64,000 nt of DNA from Campylobacter jejuni subsp. jejuni 414 (GTDB lineage: Bacteria; Campylobacterota; Campylobacteria; Campylobacterales; Campylobacteraceae): positions 618,002 to 682,001 of the forward strand of contig CM000855.1 of the NCBI GenBank assembly GCA_000163995.1. Reading direction: 5' to 3'. The number at the start of each line of letters is the position of its first letter. The first letter of the stretch is position 1. The notes below the pieces were generated by a model that worked only from the letters and a program-made list of their open reading frames with translations, searched no databases and was not told the DNA's origin. Shown here one piece after another: positions 29,922 to 39,846 of this stretch. A program made the translations under genes and the position numbers.

Positions 29922-29951
29922 AAAGCAAGATTGATTTGATCTTGCTTTTTT
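29922..29951 (+). terminator. Rho-independent terminator after ftsZ
   Basis: AAAGCAAGAT pairs with ATCTTGCTTT (10 bp, 7-base loop) and runs straight into a T tract, 11 bases after the ftsZ stop. Confidence 0.88.
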
Positions 29952-30013
29952 ATATTTAAAATTATCTCCTAGCAATGTTTCAAACAATTATTTTTCTTTA
30001 TTTTTAAAAAGTT

Positions 30014-30027
30014 GGAACACTCTTTGC
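30014..30027 (+). promoter_or_regulatory. Sigma-54 promoter for the flgF-like/flgG pair
   Basis: TTGGAACACTCTTTGCTTTT, with GG at 30014-30015 and GC at 30026-30027, is an ideal -24/-12 element. It sits 36 bases before the flgF-like ATG and shares 18 bases with the flgH promoter. Confidence 0.92.
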
Positions 30028-30063
30028 TTTTATAGCTATAAAATCTTAATTATAGGTGAAAAT

Positions 30064-30876
30064 ATGCAAAATGGATATTATCAAGCAACTGGCGGAATGG
30101 TAACTCAGTTTAATAAACTTGATGTAATTACTAACAATCTTGCCAATATAAATACAAGTGGATACAAAAGAGATGATGTAGTTATTGCAGATTTTAAAAG
30201 GATTTTTAAAGAAACTCAGGATGAGTTACCTATAGAAAATCACACAAGAGATGCATCTCGTTTTGTAAATACTACCATAGATGGAATTCCTCAAGTTTCT
30301 CAAGAATATACGGATTTTAGTCTAGGTTCTTTAAAAGCTACAAATAATCCTTTGGATTTGGCAATGACTAGAGAAGATGCTTTTTACTTGGTTCAAACCA
30401 AAGATGGAGAAGTAAGATTAACCAAAGATGGAAATTTTCAACTTGATGATGAAGGCTATTTGGTAAATAAGCAAGGTTATAAGGTACTAAGTAGCAATTA
30501 TTTTAATAACCCTCAGAATGCAGGTATACGTATTCCCAATGGTGCTATTCAAATTAGTGTTGATAAAAACGGAGGCATTGAAGTTGATGGCGTTCAAAAT
30601 GCAAGATTATTTGTAGCGCAAGTAGATGATATAAGAGCTTTACAAAAAGATGGAGATAATGTTTATAAAATAGATGATCTAACTCGTATTAGAGATTTGG
30701 AAAATTCCAATGCTATTCGTCAAGGTTTTTCTCAAGGATCAAATGTTAATCCGGTTACGGAAATGGTAGGATTGATTGAAGCAAATAGAATGGTAGAAAT
30801 GTATCAAAAAGTTATGACAGCTCATATGGATGATTTAAATCAAGAAGCTATTAATAAGCTTGCAGCTGTTAAGTAA
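30064..30876 (+). CDS. flgF: Flagellar proximal rod protein, FlgF-like (annotated flgG2)
   Basis: A 270-residue rod/hook-family protein that forms part of the proximal rod. It has the N-terminal motif LDVITNNLANINTSGYKRDD, a middle FlgF/FlgG domain (TKDGNFQLDDEGYLVNKQGY) and the C-terminal VNPVTEMVGLIEANRMVEMY. It lacks a signal peptide, as expected for flagellar type III export. It is paired with flgG after 28 bases behind a sigma-54 promoter. FlgF rather than a second FlgG is inferred from the pairing. Confidence 0.92.
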   Translation: MQNGYYQATGGMVTQFNKLDVITNNLANINTSGYKRDDVVIADFKRIFKETQDELPIENHTRDASRFVNTTIDGIPQVSQEYTDFSLGSLKATNNPLDLAMTREDAFYLVQTKDGEVRLTKDGNFQLDDEGYLVNKQGYKVLSSNYFNNPQNAGIRIPNGAIQISVDKNGGIEVDGVQNARLFVAQVDDIRALQKDGDNVYKIDDLTRIRDLENSNAIRQGFSQGSNVNPVTEMVGLIEANRMVEMYQKVMTAHMDDLNQEAINKLAAVK

Positions 30877-30904
30877 TTTGAAATAAAATAAAAAAGGATT
30901 AAAA

Positions 30905-31696
30905 ATGATGAGATCGCTTCACACTGCTGCTACAGGAATGGTAGCGCAGCAAACACAAATTGATGTTACTTCAAATAACATCGCCAATGTTAATACAGCA
31001 GGTTTTAAGAAAAGTCGTGCAGAATTTGCTGATCTTATGTATCAAGTTATGAAGTATGCAGGAACTTCAACTTCAGCTACCACTCTTTCTCCTTCAGGTA
31101 TAGAAGTGGGTGTGGGTGTGCGTCCAACAGCAGTAACTAAAGTTTTTACTGAAGGGAATTTAAAATCAACAAGTACTGATGGTCTTGACATGGCTATTGC
31201 AGGTAATGGGTTTTTTCAAATACAACTTCCTGATGGTACTATAGGATATACTAGAAATGGGCAATTTACAAAAGATAATGAAGGTAATATTGTAAATTCA
31301 GATGGTTATAGACTTTTACCTGAAATGACAATACCTGAAGGTGCAATAGCGATTAATGTTGCTACAGATGGAACTGTTTCTGTAATGTTACCAGGAGAAC
31401 AACAAGAAACTCAAATTGGTCAAGTGGAGCTTGTTCAGTTTATAAATCCAGCAGGCCTTCATTCTATGGGTGATAATCTTTATCTTGAAACAGGAGCAAG
31501 TGGTGCGCCTGTAGCAGGTATAGCAGGACAAGATGGACTTGGAACAATAAGACATGGGTTTATAGAGCTTAGCAATGTTCAACTTGTTGAAGAAATGACA
31601 GATCTTATCACAGGACAAAGAGCTTATGAAGCAGGTTCTAAAGCAATTACAACGAGTGATGATATGTTAGGAATTGTAAATCAGCTTAAGCGATAG
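30905..31696 (+). CDS. flgG: Flagellar distal rod protein FlgG
   Basis: FlgG forms the distal rod. The 263-residue protein starts MRSLHTAATGMVAQQ, has VTSNNIANVNTAGFKKSRAEF, the FlgG-type MYQVMKYAGTSTS insert and a C-terminal VQLVEEMTDLITGQRAYEAG. Length matches E. coli FlgG. It is the second gene of the sigma-54-driven pair and ends at a bidirectional terminator. Confidence 0.97.
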   Translation: MMRSLHTAATGMVAQQTQIDVTSNNIANVNTAGFKKSRAEFADLMYQVMKYAGTSTSATTLSPSGIEVGVGVRPTAVTKVFTEGNLKSTSTDGLDMAIAGNGFFQIQLPDGTIGYTRNGQFTKDNEGNIVNSDGYRLLPEMTIPEGAIAINVATDGTVSVMLPGEQQETQIGQVELVQFINPAGLHSMGDNLYLETGASGAPVAGIAGQDGLGTIRHGFIELSNVQLVEEMTDLITGQRAYEAGSKAITTSDDMLGIVNQLKR

Positions 31697-31732
31697 TTGA
31701 TATAAAATTAAATAATTTTTAATTCTTTTTGT

Positions 31733-31756
31733 TTAATGGCGTTAACACGCCATTAA
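31733..31756. terminator. Bidirectional terminator between flgG and glnA
   Basis: TTAATGGCGT pairs with ACGCCATTAA (10 bp, 4-base loop TAAC). It is followed by T-rich sequence on both strands and lies between two convergent genes. Confidence 0.85.
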
Positions 31757-31761
31757 ATTTT

Positions 31762-33192
31762 TTAGCAAGAGTAGCAAGTTTTAAATTCATAAGCAGTTGG
31801 ACGAGCTTCTACTGGCCAAACTTGGGTTTCAAATTTTAAGTGTTGATAATCATCAATAAAAATATCACTCATTACAGGTTTTAAATAAGAATTATGTCGG
31901 ATTAAAGCTTCTAAACTTCCTCTTAGTGTATGTGGTAATTGCTCTATCCCTTTTTCGCGAATTTCATCTAAGGTAAGATCAAATAAATTTTCATCCATAG
32001 GACCTATAGGAATAGTTTTGTTTTTGATTCCATTAAGACCTGCCATTAAAAGACTAACAAAGGCTAGATAAGGATTAGCAGTGCTATCAGGAAAACGAAT
32101 TTCAATACGAGCTGAATTTTTACCTATACCATAAGGAACACGACAACTTGCTGATCTGTTTTGACAAGAATAAGTTAAAATACAAGGAGCTTCAAAACCA
32201 GGAACTATTCTTTTGTAAGAGTTAGAGCTCGGATTTGTAAAAGCTGCAACACTTCTAGCATTTTTTAAAATTCCACCTATATAATTTATAGCGGTTTGGC
32301 TAAGTCCACTGTATCCATCTTTATCATAAAATAAATTTACTCCATCTTTCCATAAGCTCATATGAACATGCATACCATTGCCATTATCTCCATATAAAGG
32401 TTTTGGCATGAAAGTAGCAGTTTTGCCATTTAAGTGAGCTACCATTTTTACAACATATTTATAAATTTGAACATTATCAGCTGCTTCTACAAGGGTGTCA
32501 AAATTTACTCCGATTTCAGCTTGTCCTTGTGCAACTTCATGATGATGAACAAAAGTTTTAATGCCCACTTTTTCAAGAGTTTGAACCATTTCAGAACGAA
32601 TGTCTACCAAAGAGTCAATCGGCTGAACTGGAAAATATCCACCTTTGTTTCTTGGTCTATGTCCTGTATTATAGCTATCAGCAAATTCTTTATCATCATT
32701 CCACTCTCCTTCTTCAGTATCAACTTCATATTTAGAGCAATGAGTAGTATCAACTATTTTTACACTATCAAAAACAAAGAATTCATTTTCTGAGCCAAAA
32801 TAGGCAGTATCAGCTATACTACTATTTTTAAGATGTTCCATTGCTTTTTTTGCTATACTTCTTGGACATTTTTCATACATTTGTCCTTTATAAATATCAT
32901 ATACATCACAAAATACTATGATAGTAGGATCAGCTGTAAAAGGATCTAAAAAGGCACTTTGTGCATCAGGTTTTAAAATCATATCTGATTTTTCAATAGG
33001 TTGCCATCCATGGATTGAGCTTCCATCAAATGGAATACCTGTTTGAAATGTTTCTTCATTGATTGCGTGAAGATTATAGGTAATATGATGCCAAGTTCCT
33101 ATCATATCTGTAAAACGAAAATCAACAAAAAGCACTTCATTTTGTTTGCAAAATTTGAAAAAATCGTCTATATTATTAACAAATTTTACCAT
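31762..33192 (-). CDS. glnA: Glutamine synthetase type I
   Basis: GlnA makes glutamine from glutamate and ammonia. The 476-residue protein shows the beta-grasp [23 protein letters not shown], the catalytic [13 protein letters not shown], the ATP-binding region [10 protein letters not shown] and [11 protein letters not shown]. The tyrosine used for adenylylation in enteric GS (NLYDLP) is replaced by [10 protein letters not shown], suggesting no adenylylation. The product would also supply L-glutamine to the MeOPN kinase encoded in this window. Confidence 0.96.
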   Translation of the reverse strand: MVKFVNNIDDFFKFCKQNEVLFVDFRFTDMIGTWHHITYNLHAINEETFQTGIPFDGSSIHGWQPIEKSDMILKPDAQSAFLDPFTADPTIIVFCDVYDIYKGQMYEKCPRSIAKKAMEHLKNSSIADTAYFGSENEFFVFDSVKIVDTTHCSKYEVDTEEGEWNDDKEFADSYNTGHRPRNKGGYFPVQPIDSLVDIRSEMVQTLEKVGIKTFVHHHEVAQGQAEIGVNFDTLVEAADNVQIYKYVVKMVAHLNGKTATFMPKPLYGDNGNGMHVHMSLWKDGVNLFYDKDGYSGLSQTAINYIGGILKNARSVAAFTNPSSNSYKRIVPGFEAPCILTYSCQNRSASCRVPYGIGKNSARIEIRFPDSTANPYLAFVSLLMAGLNGIKNKTIPIGPMDENLFDLTLDEIREKGIEQLPHTLRGSLEALIRHNSYLKPVMSDIFIDDYQHLKFETQVWPVEARPTAYEFKTCYSC

Positions 33193-33391
33193 ATTTTTAC
33201 TCCTTTATAATTTAATTTTGTAAAATAATATCATAAAATTTTTAATAAGATTTAATTAATATATTTTTTTAATAAATTTAAAAATTTAATTTAAAAAGGT
33301 TAAAAAATAAAATTTATATTTTTGTTTTAGATAAAATTAACTATAATTTCAAGTAATTTTGAAAATCTAGATTTAAAATAAGGAAAAAAAA

Positions 33392-34087
33392 TAGACTCAA
33401 GAAGAGCTTGATGCTTTGATGAATGGTGATGTTGATCTTGATTCAGAGGCAGAAGCAGAGGTAAAAAGCGAGGAATCGCATACTGAAGAAGATGCTTTGA
33501 CGTTAGAGGATATTAAAATAGCTGATCATAAACCTAATCCTAGTGTAGTATGGCCACCACCACCACCAAATCAGGAACATAAAGTTGTGCATCAGCTAGA
33601 TGATGTTACAAAAGATAGTGAGCTTAAAGCAACAGAAATAATGGATAAGCTTGAAAGTATTAATAATTTTTTTGCGGATTCTGAAAGTTTACTCAAAGAA
33701 ATAAACAAAGCAATAGAAAAAAATATTGATATTTTTTCTAAGCTTAATGAAAAATTTCCTAATGTAGAGAGTTTTAGTGAAGCTTTGGAATTAAACAATA
33801 AAGCCAAGAAGAGTTCTAAGGAGATTGTCGAAAATCTTCAAAGCGGACAAGATGAAGTGATGATGGCAATGGATGCGATGCAGTATCAAGATATACATCG
33901 TCAAAAAATTGAACGTGTTATTAATGTGATGCGTGCTTTAAATCATTATATGAGTTCTTTATTTGAAAGTAAAATTGATGATAAAAAACGCGTAAGCTCT
34001 GCAGTTCACATTGAAGGTGATAGTACTAATGATGTTGTAAGTAATGAGGATATAGAAGCTTTAATTGCAAATTTAGGGCAAAAATGA
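33392..34087 (+). CDS. cheZ: CheZ-like chemotaxis phosphatase (start codon disrupted)
   Basis: An acidic protein of about 230 residues. It has a proline knot VVWPPPPPNQEH, a long helical hairpin, and AMQYQDIHRQKIERVINVM near residue 155, which matches the catalytic helix of CheZ (D and Q as in E. coli FQDLTGQVI). CheZ dephosphorylates CheY-P. A ribosome site AAGGA (33380-33384) is spaced for a start that should read ATGACTCAAGAAGAGC, but the sequence has ATAGACTC, destroying the ATG. The next in-frame ATG is 33416 without a good ribosome site. Probably a sequence error. The 3' end overlaps the next gene by 4 bases. Confidence 0.83.
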
Positions 34088-35338
34088 TCATTCCTGAAAT
34101 AGTAGCTCCTGCAGGAAATTTTACAAAATTAAAAAATCGCATTAGCTTATGGTGCAGATGCGGTTTATGCTGGTGTGAATAATTTTTCTTTAAGATCACG
34201 TACTGCAAGAGAATTTAACTATGAAAGTTTTGAAAAAGCTATAAAATATACGCATGAGCGTGGTAAAAAGATTTATGTTACTTTAAATGGTTTTCATTTA
34301 AGCTCTCAAATTGAAGGTTTAAAAAGACATATTTTAAAATTGCGTGAAATGAAACCTGATGCTTTTATCGTGGCTTCTGTGGGAGCTATGCGTCTTGTTA
34401 AAGAACTTGCACCTGAAATTGCTTTGCATGTTTCTACTCAAGCAAATATTTTAAATTATTTAGATGCTCAAGTTTATAAGGATATGAGTGCTAAAAGGGT
34501 CGTGATTGCAAGAGAATTAGGGCTTAAAGATGCTAAGGCTTTAAAAGAAAATTGCGATATTGAACTTGAAGCTTTTGTACATGGGTCTATGTGTTTTGCT
34601 TATTCAGGGCGTTGTTTGATAAGTTCTGTGCAAAGTGGAAGAATGAGTAATCGTGGATCTTGTGCAAATGATTGTAGATTTAATTATGAACTTTATGCCA
34701 AAAATCCAGAAAACGGTACTTTGTTTCGCTTAGAAGAAGATGAAAACGGTACTCATGTTTTTAATTCTAAAGATTTAAATCTTTGCTCTTATATAGAAAA
34801 AATTATCCAAGAAAATTGCATTAGTGCTTTTAAAATAGAAGGACGTACTAAAAGTGAATATTATGTTGCACTCACAACAAGAACTTATAAAATGGCTATA
34901 CAAGATGCTTTAGAGGGTAAGTTTGAACCAAGCAAGTATGAAAAAGAGATTGCCACACTTAAAAATCGTGGTTTTACAGATGGCTATCTTGTTTCACGCC
35001 CTTTAGAAAAAACAGATACACAAAATCATAATACAAGTATAGAAGAAGGTTCTCATCAGGTACATGCTATAAGTGAAGATGGAATTTTTTTTAAATGTAA
35101 AGGAAAAATAGTTTTAAATACACCTTATGAAATTTTAACTCCTTTAAACGATGTAATTCAAGTTTGTGATAATGAATTGGGTAAAATTTATCAAAAAAAG
35201 GATAAATATTTTGTAGAATTTAAAAAGCTTATTGCCAAAAATAATAAAGAATTTAACGAAATTCATAGTGGCAATGAACATGAAATTCAATTACCAAGCA
35301 AAATTAGCGCATTAAGTTTTTTAAGAAAGGAAATATAA
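34084..35338 (+). CDS. U32 family peptidase-like, TrhP-type (split by +1 indel)
   Basis: The start ATG 34084 overlaps the cheZ stop and reads MIIPEIVAPAGNFTKLK. An A6 run at 34131-34136 should be A5, after which IALAYGADAVYAGV leads into the long frame ending at 35338 (417 residues corrected). The U32 signature is ELEAFVHGSMCFAYSGRCL with conserved cysteines in SNRGSCANDCRF, followed by FKIEGRTKSEYYV. Members such as TrhP (YegQ) act in tRNA uridine-34 hydroxylation; a protease role is the older annotation. I favour the tRNA role. Confidence 0.85.
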
Positions 35339-35833
35339 ATGAATTTTATTTCTATTTTAATGGGAAGTAAGAGTGATTATGAGGTTATGAAAGAAGCTGC
35401 TAAAACTTTGGAAAGTTTTGGAGTAAAATATGAACTTATTATTTCATCAGCACATCGTAGTCCAAAAAGAACAAAAGAATATATTGTGAGTGCTGAAGAA
35501 AAAGGTGCGAAGGTTTTTATTGCAGCAGCTGGAATGGCGGCACATTTAGCCGGAGTCGTTGCAGCTTATACAACAAAACCTGTTTTAGGGGTGCCTATGT
35601 CAGGAAGTAATCTTGCAAGTATGGATTCTTTATTTTCTACTGTGCAAATGCCTAGCGGAATTCCTGTAGGAACTTTAGCTATTGGTAAGGCTGGGGCGAT
35701 CAATGCTGCTTATTTGGCTATGCAAATTTTAGCTATTTATGATACTGATTTAGCTCAAAAGCTTAAAGAAAATCGTCTTGAAAAAGAGAAAAAACTTATA
35801 TCTGATTCAAAAGAAGTGGAAGTTTTATTATAA
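35339..35833 (+). CDS. purE: N5-carboxyaminoimidazole ribonucleotide mutase PurE
   Basis: PurE converts N5-CAIR to CAIR in purine synthesis. The 164-residue class I protein has ILMGSKSDYEVMKEAAKTL, the catalytic histidine in SAHRSP, AAAGMAAHLAGVVA and SIQMPSGIPVGTLAIG-like VQMPSGIPVGTLAIG. It abuts the U32 gene with no gap and is followed 9 bases later by the coiled-coil gene. Confidence 0.96.
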   Translation: MNFISILMGSKSDYEVMKEAAKTLESFGVKYELIISSAHRSPKRTKEYIVSAEEKGAKVFIAAAGMAAHLAGVVAAYTTKPVLGVPMSGSNLASMDSLFSTVQMPSGIPVGTLAIGKAGAINAAYLAMQILAIYDTDLAQKLKENRLEKEKKLISDSKEVEVLL

Positions 35834-35842
35834 GGGGTAAAA

Positions 35843-36379
35843 ATGCAAACCTATCTTGAACTTGAAGAATTTTGCAAACTTGTGCATTTAAATGAAGATG
35901 TAGTTAAGAGTATGATGGCAAATGGGGCTTTGAATTTTAAAGAAGAAGAGGGTAAGATTTATATTGAGGCTCATCAAGGTACCTTTAGTGTGGTACCTAG
36001 TGCTGCAAAATCTCAACCTACAATGGTAAATTCAATGACTTTAGCAGGAGAAAGTTTCGTTGAAAAAACAATAGGAACTATTTTAAATTTACATGAAAAA
36101 GTTTTAGATGCTAAAGATGAGACACTTGAAGCATTAAAAAATGAAAACAAATTTTTAAAAGATGCTCTTTATTCTATGCAAGAACTTTATGATGCAGATA
36201 GAAAAACTATAGAAACTTTAAATAATGAACTTAAACATGCACGTGAAGAGATAGAATTTCTTAAGCGTAAGTATAAATTAATGTGGAGTAAAACTGCAGA
36301 AATTTTCGGAACTAAGACAGAGCCTGATTTAGAAATGAATAAAAATTTAGAAAAACCTGCTGAAAATACAGAACAATAA
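35843..36379 (+). CDS. Coiled-coil protein of unknown function (epsilonproteobacterial)
   Basis: A 178-residue cytoplasmic protein. The N-terminal 45 residues resemble a small helix-turn-helix or MerR-like fold ([21 protein letters not shown]), and residues 75-150 form a coiled coil. I recall small epsilonproteobacterial DUF families of this layout but cannot name the function. It is in a tight run purE - this gene - glyQ with gaps of 9-11 bases. Confidence 0.8.
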   Translation: MQTYLELEEFCKLVHLNEDVVKSMMANGALNFKEEEGKIYIEAHQGTFSVVPSAAKSQPTMVNSMTLAGESFVEKTIGTILNLHEKVLDAKDETLEALKNENKFLKDALYSMQELYDADRKTIETLNNELKHAREEIEFLKRKYKLMWSKTAEIFGTKTEPDLEMNKNLEKPAENTEQ

Positions 36380-36390
36380 AGAGAGATACA

Positions 36391-37254
36391 ATGACTTTTT
36401 CACAAATGATACTTAATTTGCAAAATTATTGGCAAGAGCAAGGTTGTGTGATTATGCAGCCTTATGATATGCCAGCAGGTGCAGGAACCTTTCATCCAGC
36501 AACTTTTTTAAGAAGTTTAGGAAAAAAACCATGGGCGGCTGCTTATGTGGCTCCAAGTAGAAGACCTACTGATGGGCGTTATGGTGAAAATCCTAATCGT
36601 TTAGGCGCTTATTATCAATTTCAAGTTTTAATTAAACCTAGTCCTGATAATATCCAAGAATTATATCTTAAAAGTCTTGAAAATTTAGGCTTTGATTTAA
36701 AAAGTCATGATATTCGTTTTGTTGAAGATAATTGGGAGAGTCCAAGTTTGGGTGCTTGGGGTTTAGGTTGGGAAGTTTGGCTTGATGGTATGGAAGTAAC
36801 TCAATTTACTTATTTTCAACAAGTTGGCGGTATAGCAGTGGATTTAGTAAGTGCTGAGATTACCTACGGTCTTGAAAGAATAGCAATGTATCTTCAAAAT
36901 GTCGATAATGTTTATGATATAGTTTGGAGTGAATTTAATGGAGAAAAAATTAAATACGCAGATGTACATAAGCAAAGTGAATATGAATTTAGCAAATATA
37001 ATTTTGAAGTAAGTGATGTTAAGATTTTAAATGAGCAGTTTGAAAATTCTTACAAGGAATGTAAAAATATTTTAGAGCAAGGACTGGCTTTACCTGCTTA
37101 TGATTATTGTATGCTTACCGCGCATACTTTTAATCTTTTAGATGCAAGGGGAGCAATTTCTGTAGCACAAAGACAAGATTATATGTTAAAAATTCGTGAG
37201 CTTTCTAAAAATTGTGCTGAAATTTATAAGAAAAATTTAAATGAAACTGAGTAA
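36391..37254 (+). CDS. glyQ: Glycyl-tRNA synthetase alpha subunit
   Basis: GlyQ carries the catalytic core of the alpha2-beta2 glycyl-tRNA synthetase. The 287-residue protein has the class II motif region [47 protein letters not shown] and [10 protein letters not shown]. The beta subunit gene glyS is not in the window. The stop overlaps the start of the NIF3-like gene by 14 bases. Confidence 0.97.
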   Translation: MTFSQMILNLQNYWQEQGCVIMQPYDMPAGAGTFHPATFLRSLGKKPWAAAYVAPSRRPTDGRYGENPNRLGAYYQFQVLIKPSPDNIQELYLKSLENLGFDLKSHDIRFVEDNWESPSLGAWGLGWEVWLDGMEVTQFTYFQQVGGIAVDLVSAEITYGLERIAMYLQNVDNVYDIVWSEFNGEKIKYADVHKQSEYEFSKYNFEVSDVKILNEQFENSYKECKNILEQGLALPAYDYCMLTAHTFNLLDARGAISVAQRQDYMLKIRELSKNCAEIYKKNLNETE

Positions 37255-37966
37255 AATTTATAATTTTTTAGATCAATTAAGCCCTTTTAATACTCAAGAG
37301 TCATGGGATAATAGTGGTATTTTACTTGGAGATAAGGATAATGAAATTTCAACTGTTTATTTAAGTTTGGATATTGATGAAAATATCATTAAAAAAGCGA
37401 GTGAAAATTCTTTAATTATCACACATCATCCTTTAATTTTCAAAGGTTTAAAAAATTTATATGACAAGGCTTATCCTAGAGCTTTCATTAAAGAAATGAT
37501 TTATAAAAACATTTCTTTAATTAGTATGCATACAAATTACGATTTAAGTCATTTAAATGCTTATTTTACAGAAGAAATTTTAGGTTTTAAAATTTCTTCT
37601 AGGGATGAATTTTTAATTTATGTGGAAAATTCTATGTCTTTTGAGAATTTGTGTGATTGGGTAAAAAAGAAGTTAAATTTACAAAATTTACGCATAAGTG
37701 ATTGTGGTAAAAAAGATATTAAGCGTATTGCTATATGTACCGGAAGTGGCGGGGATTTGATTTCCAAGATAGATGCGGATTGTTTTTTAAGTGGGGATTT
37801 TAAATATCATCAAGCCTTAGAGGCGCTTAGCAATCAAATGAGTCTTATTGATCTAGGTCATTTTGAAAGCGAAAGATATTTTTCTCAATGTTTAGCAAAA
37901 GACTTGAAAAATTTGCCGCTACAAGTTATAATAACAGTTTCAAAAAATCCATTTCAATATTTTTAA
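37241..37966 (+). CDS. NIF3 / YbgI family metal-binding protein
   Basis: A 241-residue protein of the NIF3 (GTP cyclohydrolase I type 2-like) family. Metal-binding positions are visible: [10 protein letters not shown] at the N-terminus, [15 protein letters not shown] and the C-terminal DLGHFESE. The family has a dinuclear metal site and no firmly known role. It sits between glyQ and a FlgZ-type gene. Confidence 0.88.
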   Translation: MKLSKIYNFLDQLSPFNTQESWDNSGILLGDKDNEISTVYLSLDIDENIIKKASENSLIITHHPLIFKGLKNLYDKAYPRAFIKEMIYKNISLISMHTNYDLSHLNAYFTEEILGFKISSRDEFLIYVENSMSFENLCDWVKKKLNLQNLRISDCGKKDIKRIAICTGSGGDLISKIDADCFLSGDFKYHQALEALSNQMSLIDLGHFESERYFSQCLAKDLKNLPLQVIITVSKNPFQYF

Positions 37967-37975
37967 GGAAAATAA

Positions 37976-38692
37976 ATGAATAAATATCTCGAACAATTAG
38001 TGCTTTTATCAAAAATAGATCAAGAAATTGATAGTTATGAACCAAAAATAGACAGTATTAACAAAACTTTAAAAGATGCTGAGTTAAAAATAGGCAAAAT
38101 CAATACAGATTTAGAAAAAATTAATGAAGAAATTAAAGATATAGAAAATCAAAAAGTACAAAATAATGCTCATATTTCTGAGTTTTTGGCAAAAATTAAA
38201 GAGCTTTCTAAAAAAAGTGGTGCAGTAAAAACAGAAAAAGAAGCTAATGCTTTAAAGATTGAAGAAGATATTGCAAAAGAACAATTAGACGCTGCAAATG
38301 ATGAGATTATAAGATTGGATAAAATTTTAGACAACAAAAAAACTTACAAAAAAGAACTTGAAGAAGAAAAAATCAAACAAGAACAAAATATTAATGAAAT
38401 TAGAGTAAGCATTAAATCTGAAATGGAAGTTTTAAAAAAAGATAGAATGAGTGTTTATGATAAAAAAACCAAACTTGTTGGCGAGATGAATCAAAAGGTT
38501 TTAAGTTTCTATGAAAAAATTCGCAAATGGGCAAAAAACACTGCTGTAGTACCTGTTAAAAAACAAGCATGCTATGGATGCTTTATGAAAATTTATGATA
38601 AAACTTATTTATCTGTTGTAAAAGGTGAAGAAATTGTAACTTGTCCTCATTGTGGAAGAATTCTTTATAAAGAGCAAGAAGAACAAGATTGA
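37976..38692 (+). CDS. Zinc-ribbon coiled-coil protein, FlgZ/HP0958-like RpoN chaperone
   Basis: A 238-residue protein: a long antiparallel coiled coil (residues about 10-180) and a C-terminal C4 zinc ribbon (CYGCFMK near 200 and CPHCGR near 225). This is the CT398/HP0958 architecture. In Helicobacter pylori the protein stabilises RpoN and binds flagellin mRNA, so it is needed for motility. Transfer of that role to this gene is by homology, supported by the rpoN-dependent promoters in the window. It overlaps waaA by 4 bases. Confidence 0.85.
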   Translation: MNKYLEQLVLLSKIDQEIDSYEPKIDSINKTLKDAELKIGKINTDLEKINEEIKDIENQKVQNNAHISEFLAKIKELSKKSGAVKTEKEANALKIEEDIAKEQLDAANDEIIRLDKILDNKKTYKKELEEEKIKQEQNINEIRVSIKSEMEVLKKDRMSVYDKKTKLVGEMNQKVLSFYEKIRKWAKNTAVVPVKKQACYGCFMKIYDKTYLSVVKGEEIVTCPHCGRILYKEQEEQD

Positions 38693-39846
38693 TCTTTTTT
38701 TATTATTTCCTAACTTGGATGGCATTTTTATTTTGTGCCGTCTTTATTCTTTTACTTTCTTTTTTAAAATTTAAATACAAAACCAGCTTAAAATCTCGTT
38801 TTTTTCTTTATAAAAATTTACATCAAGAAAAAGCTGATGTGCATTTTCATGCTTGTTCTTATGGGGAAGTAAGAAGTATTAAATCTTTGGTTTTGAAATT
38901 TGATTCAAGAGTAACTACTATTACTCAAACAGGTTTTGAGTGCGCAAAAGAATTTTGTAAGAAGGTAAATTATCTTGTTTTTGAGAATTTTCTACCTTTT
39001 TGGTTTAAACCTTGTAAAGTTTTAGTGATTTTTGAAGCAGAATATTGGCTTATGCTTGTATTTATAGCACGTATTTATAAAGCTAAGATTATTTTGCTTA
39101 ATGCAAGAATATCTGATAAATCTTATCATTCTTATCAAAGATTTTCTTTTTTTTATAAAAAAATTTTTTCTTATGTTGATGAAGTTTTTGCGCAAAGTGA
39201 TTTAGATAAGATAAGACTTGAGAGCTTAGGGGCTAAAAATGTTAAAATTTTTAAAAATATTAAGGCAAATTTGGAGATTAAAAAGAGCCAAAATTATATC
39301 AAACCTAAAGAAAAACTTGTTATTTTTGCTAGTACACATAAAGACGAAGAAGAGCTTTTGCTTGATAATTTTACTTTAGAAGAAAATGAAAAACTCATCA
39401 TCGCTCCACGCCATCCTGAGCGTTTTAAAGAAGTTGAAAATTTGCTTTTCAATAAAGGTTTAAAATTTGAAAAATTTAGTTCTTTAAAGGGTCAAAATAA
39501 AAATTTTTCTGAAAAAATTTTACTTTTAGATGCTTTAGGAGAGTTGGTAAATTTTTATGCAATTTCTGATGTTGTTGTGCTTGGAGGTTCTTTTATAGAA
39601 GGTATAGGAGGGCATAATCCTATAGAAGTGGCACATTTTAATAATGTATTAATTAGTGGAAAATTTATTCATAATCAAAAGGTTTTATTTGAAGAAGTAG
39701 AAAATGTATATTTTTGTGAGAATTTAAAAGATTTAAATGATAAAATTCATCGTTTAAATTTAAAAGCTAAAATTTCTAAAAAAGAAAATTTAGATCTTAT
39801 TGTGCAAACCATACAAAAGGGAATTGATGCAAGAAAAAGCTTATAA
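38689..39846 (+). CDS. waaA: Kdo transferase WaaA (KdtA)
   Basis: WaaA adds Kdo to lipid A. The 385-residue protein has an N-terminal membrane helix (FYYFLTWMAFLFCAVFILLL), HACSYGEVRSIKSL, the acceptor-binding FEAEYW, LLNARISDKSYHSYQRF and the GT30 donor-binding VLGGSFIEGIGGHNPIEVAHF region. It starts at TTG 38689 overlapping the upstream stop. Its 3' end overlaps the pseudouridine synthase start by 20 bases. Confidence 0.95.
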   Translation: MIFFYYFLTWMAFLFCAVFILLLSFLKFKYKTSLKSRFFLYKNLHQEKADVHFHACSYGEVRSIKSLVLKFDSRVTTITQTGFECAKEFCKKVNYLVFENFLPFWFKPCKVLVIFEAEYWLMLVFIARIYKAKIILLNARISDKSYHSYQRFSFFYKKIFSYVDEVFAQSDLDKIRLESLGAKNVKIFKNIKANLEIKKSQNYIKPKEKLVIFASTHKDEEELLLDNFTLEENEKLIIAPRHPERFKEVENLLFNKGLKFEKFSSLKGQNKNFSEKILLLDALGELVNFYAISDVVVLGGSFIEGIGGHNPIEVAHFNNVLISGKFIHNQKVLFEEVENVYFCENLKDLNDKIHRLNLKAKISKKENLDLIVQTIQKGIDARKSL

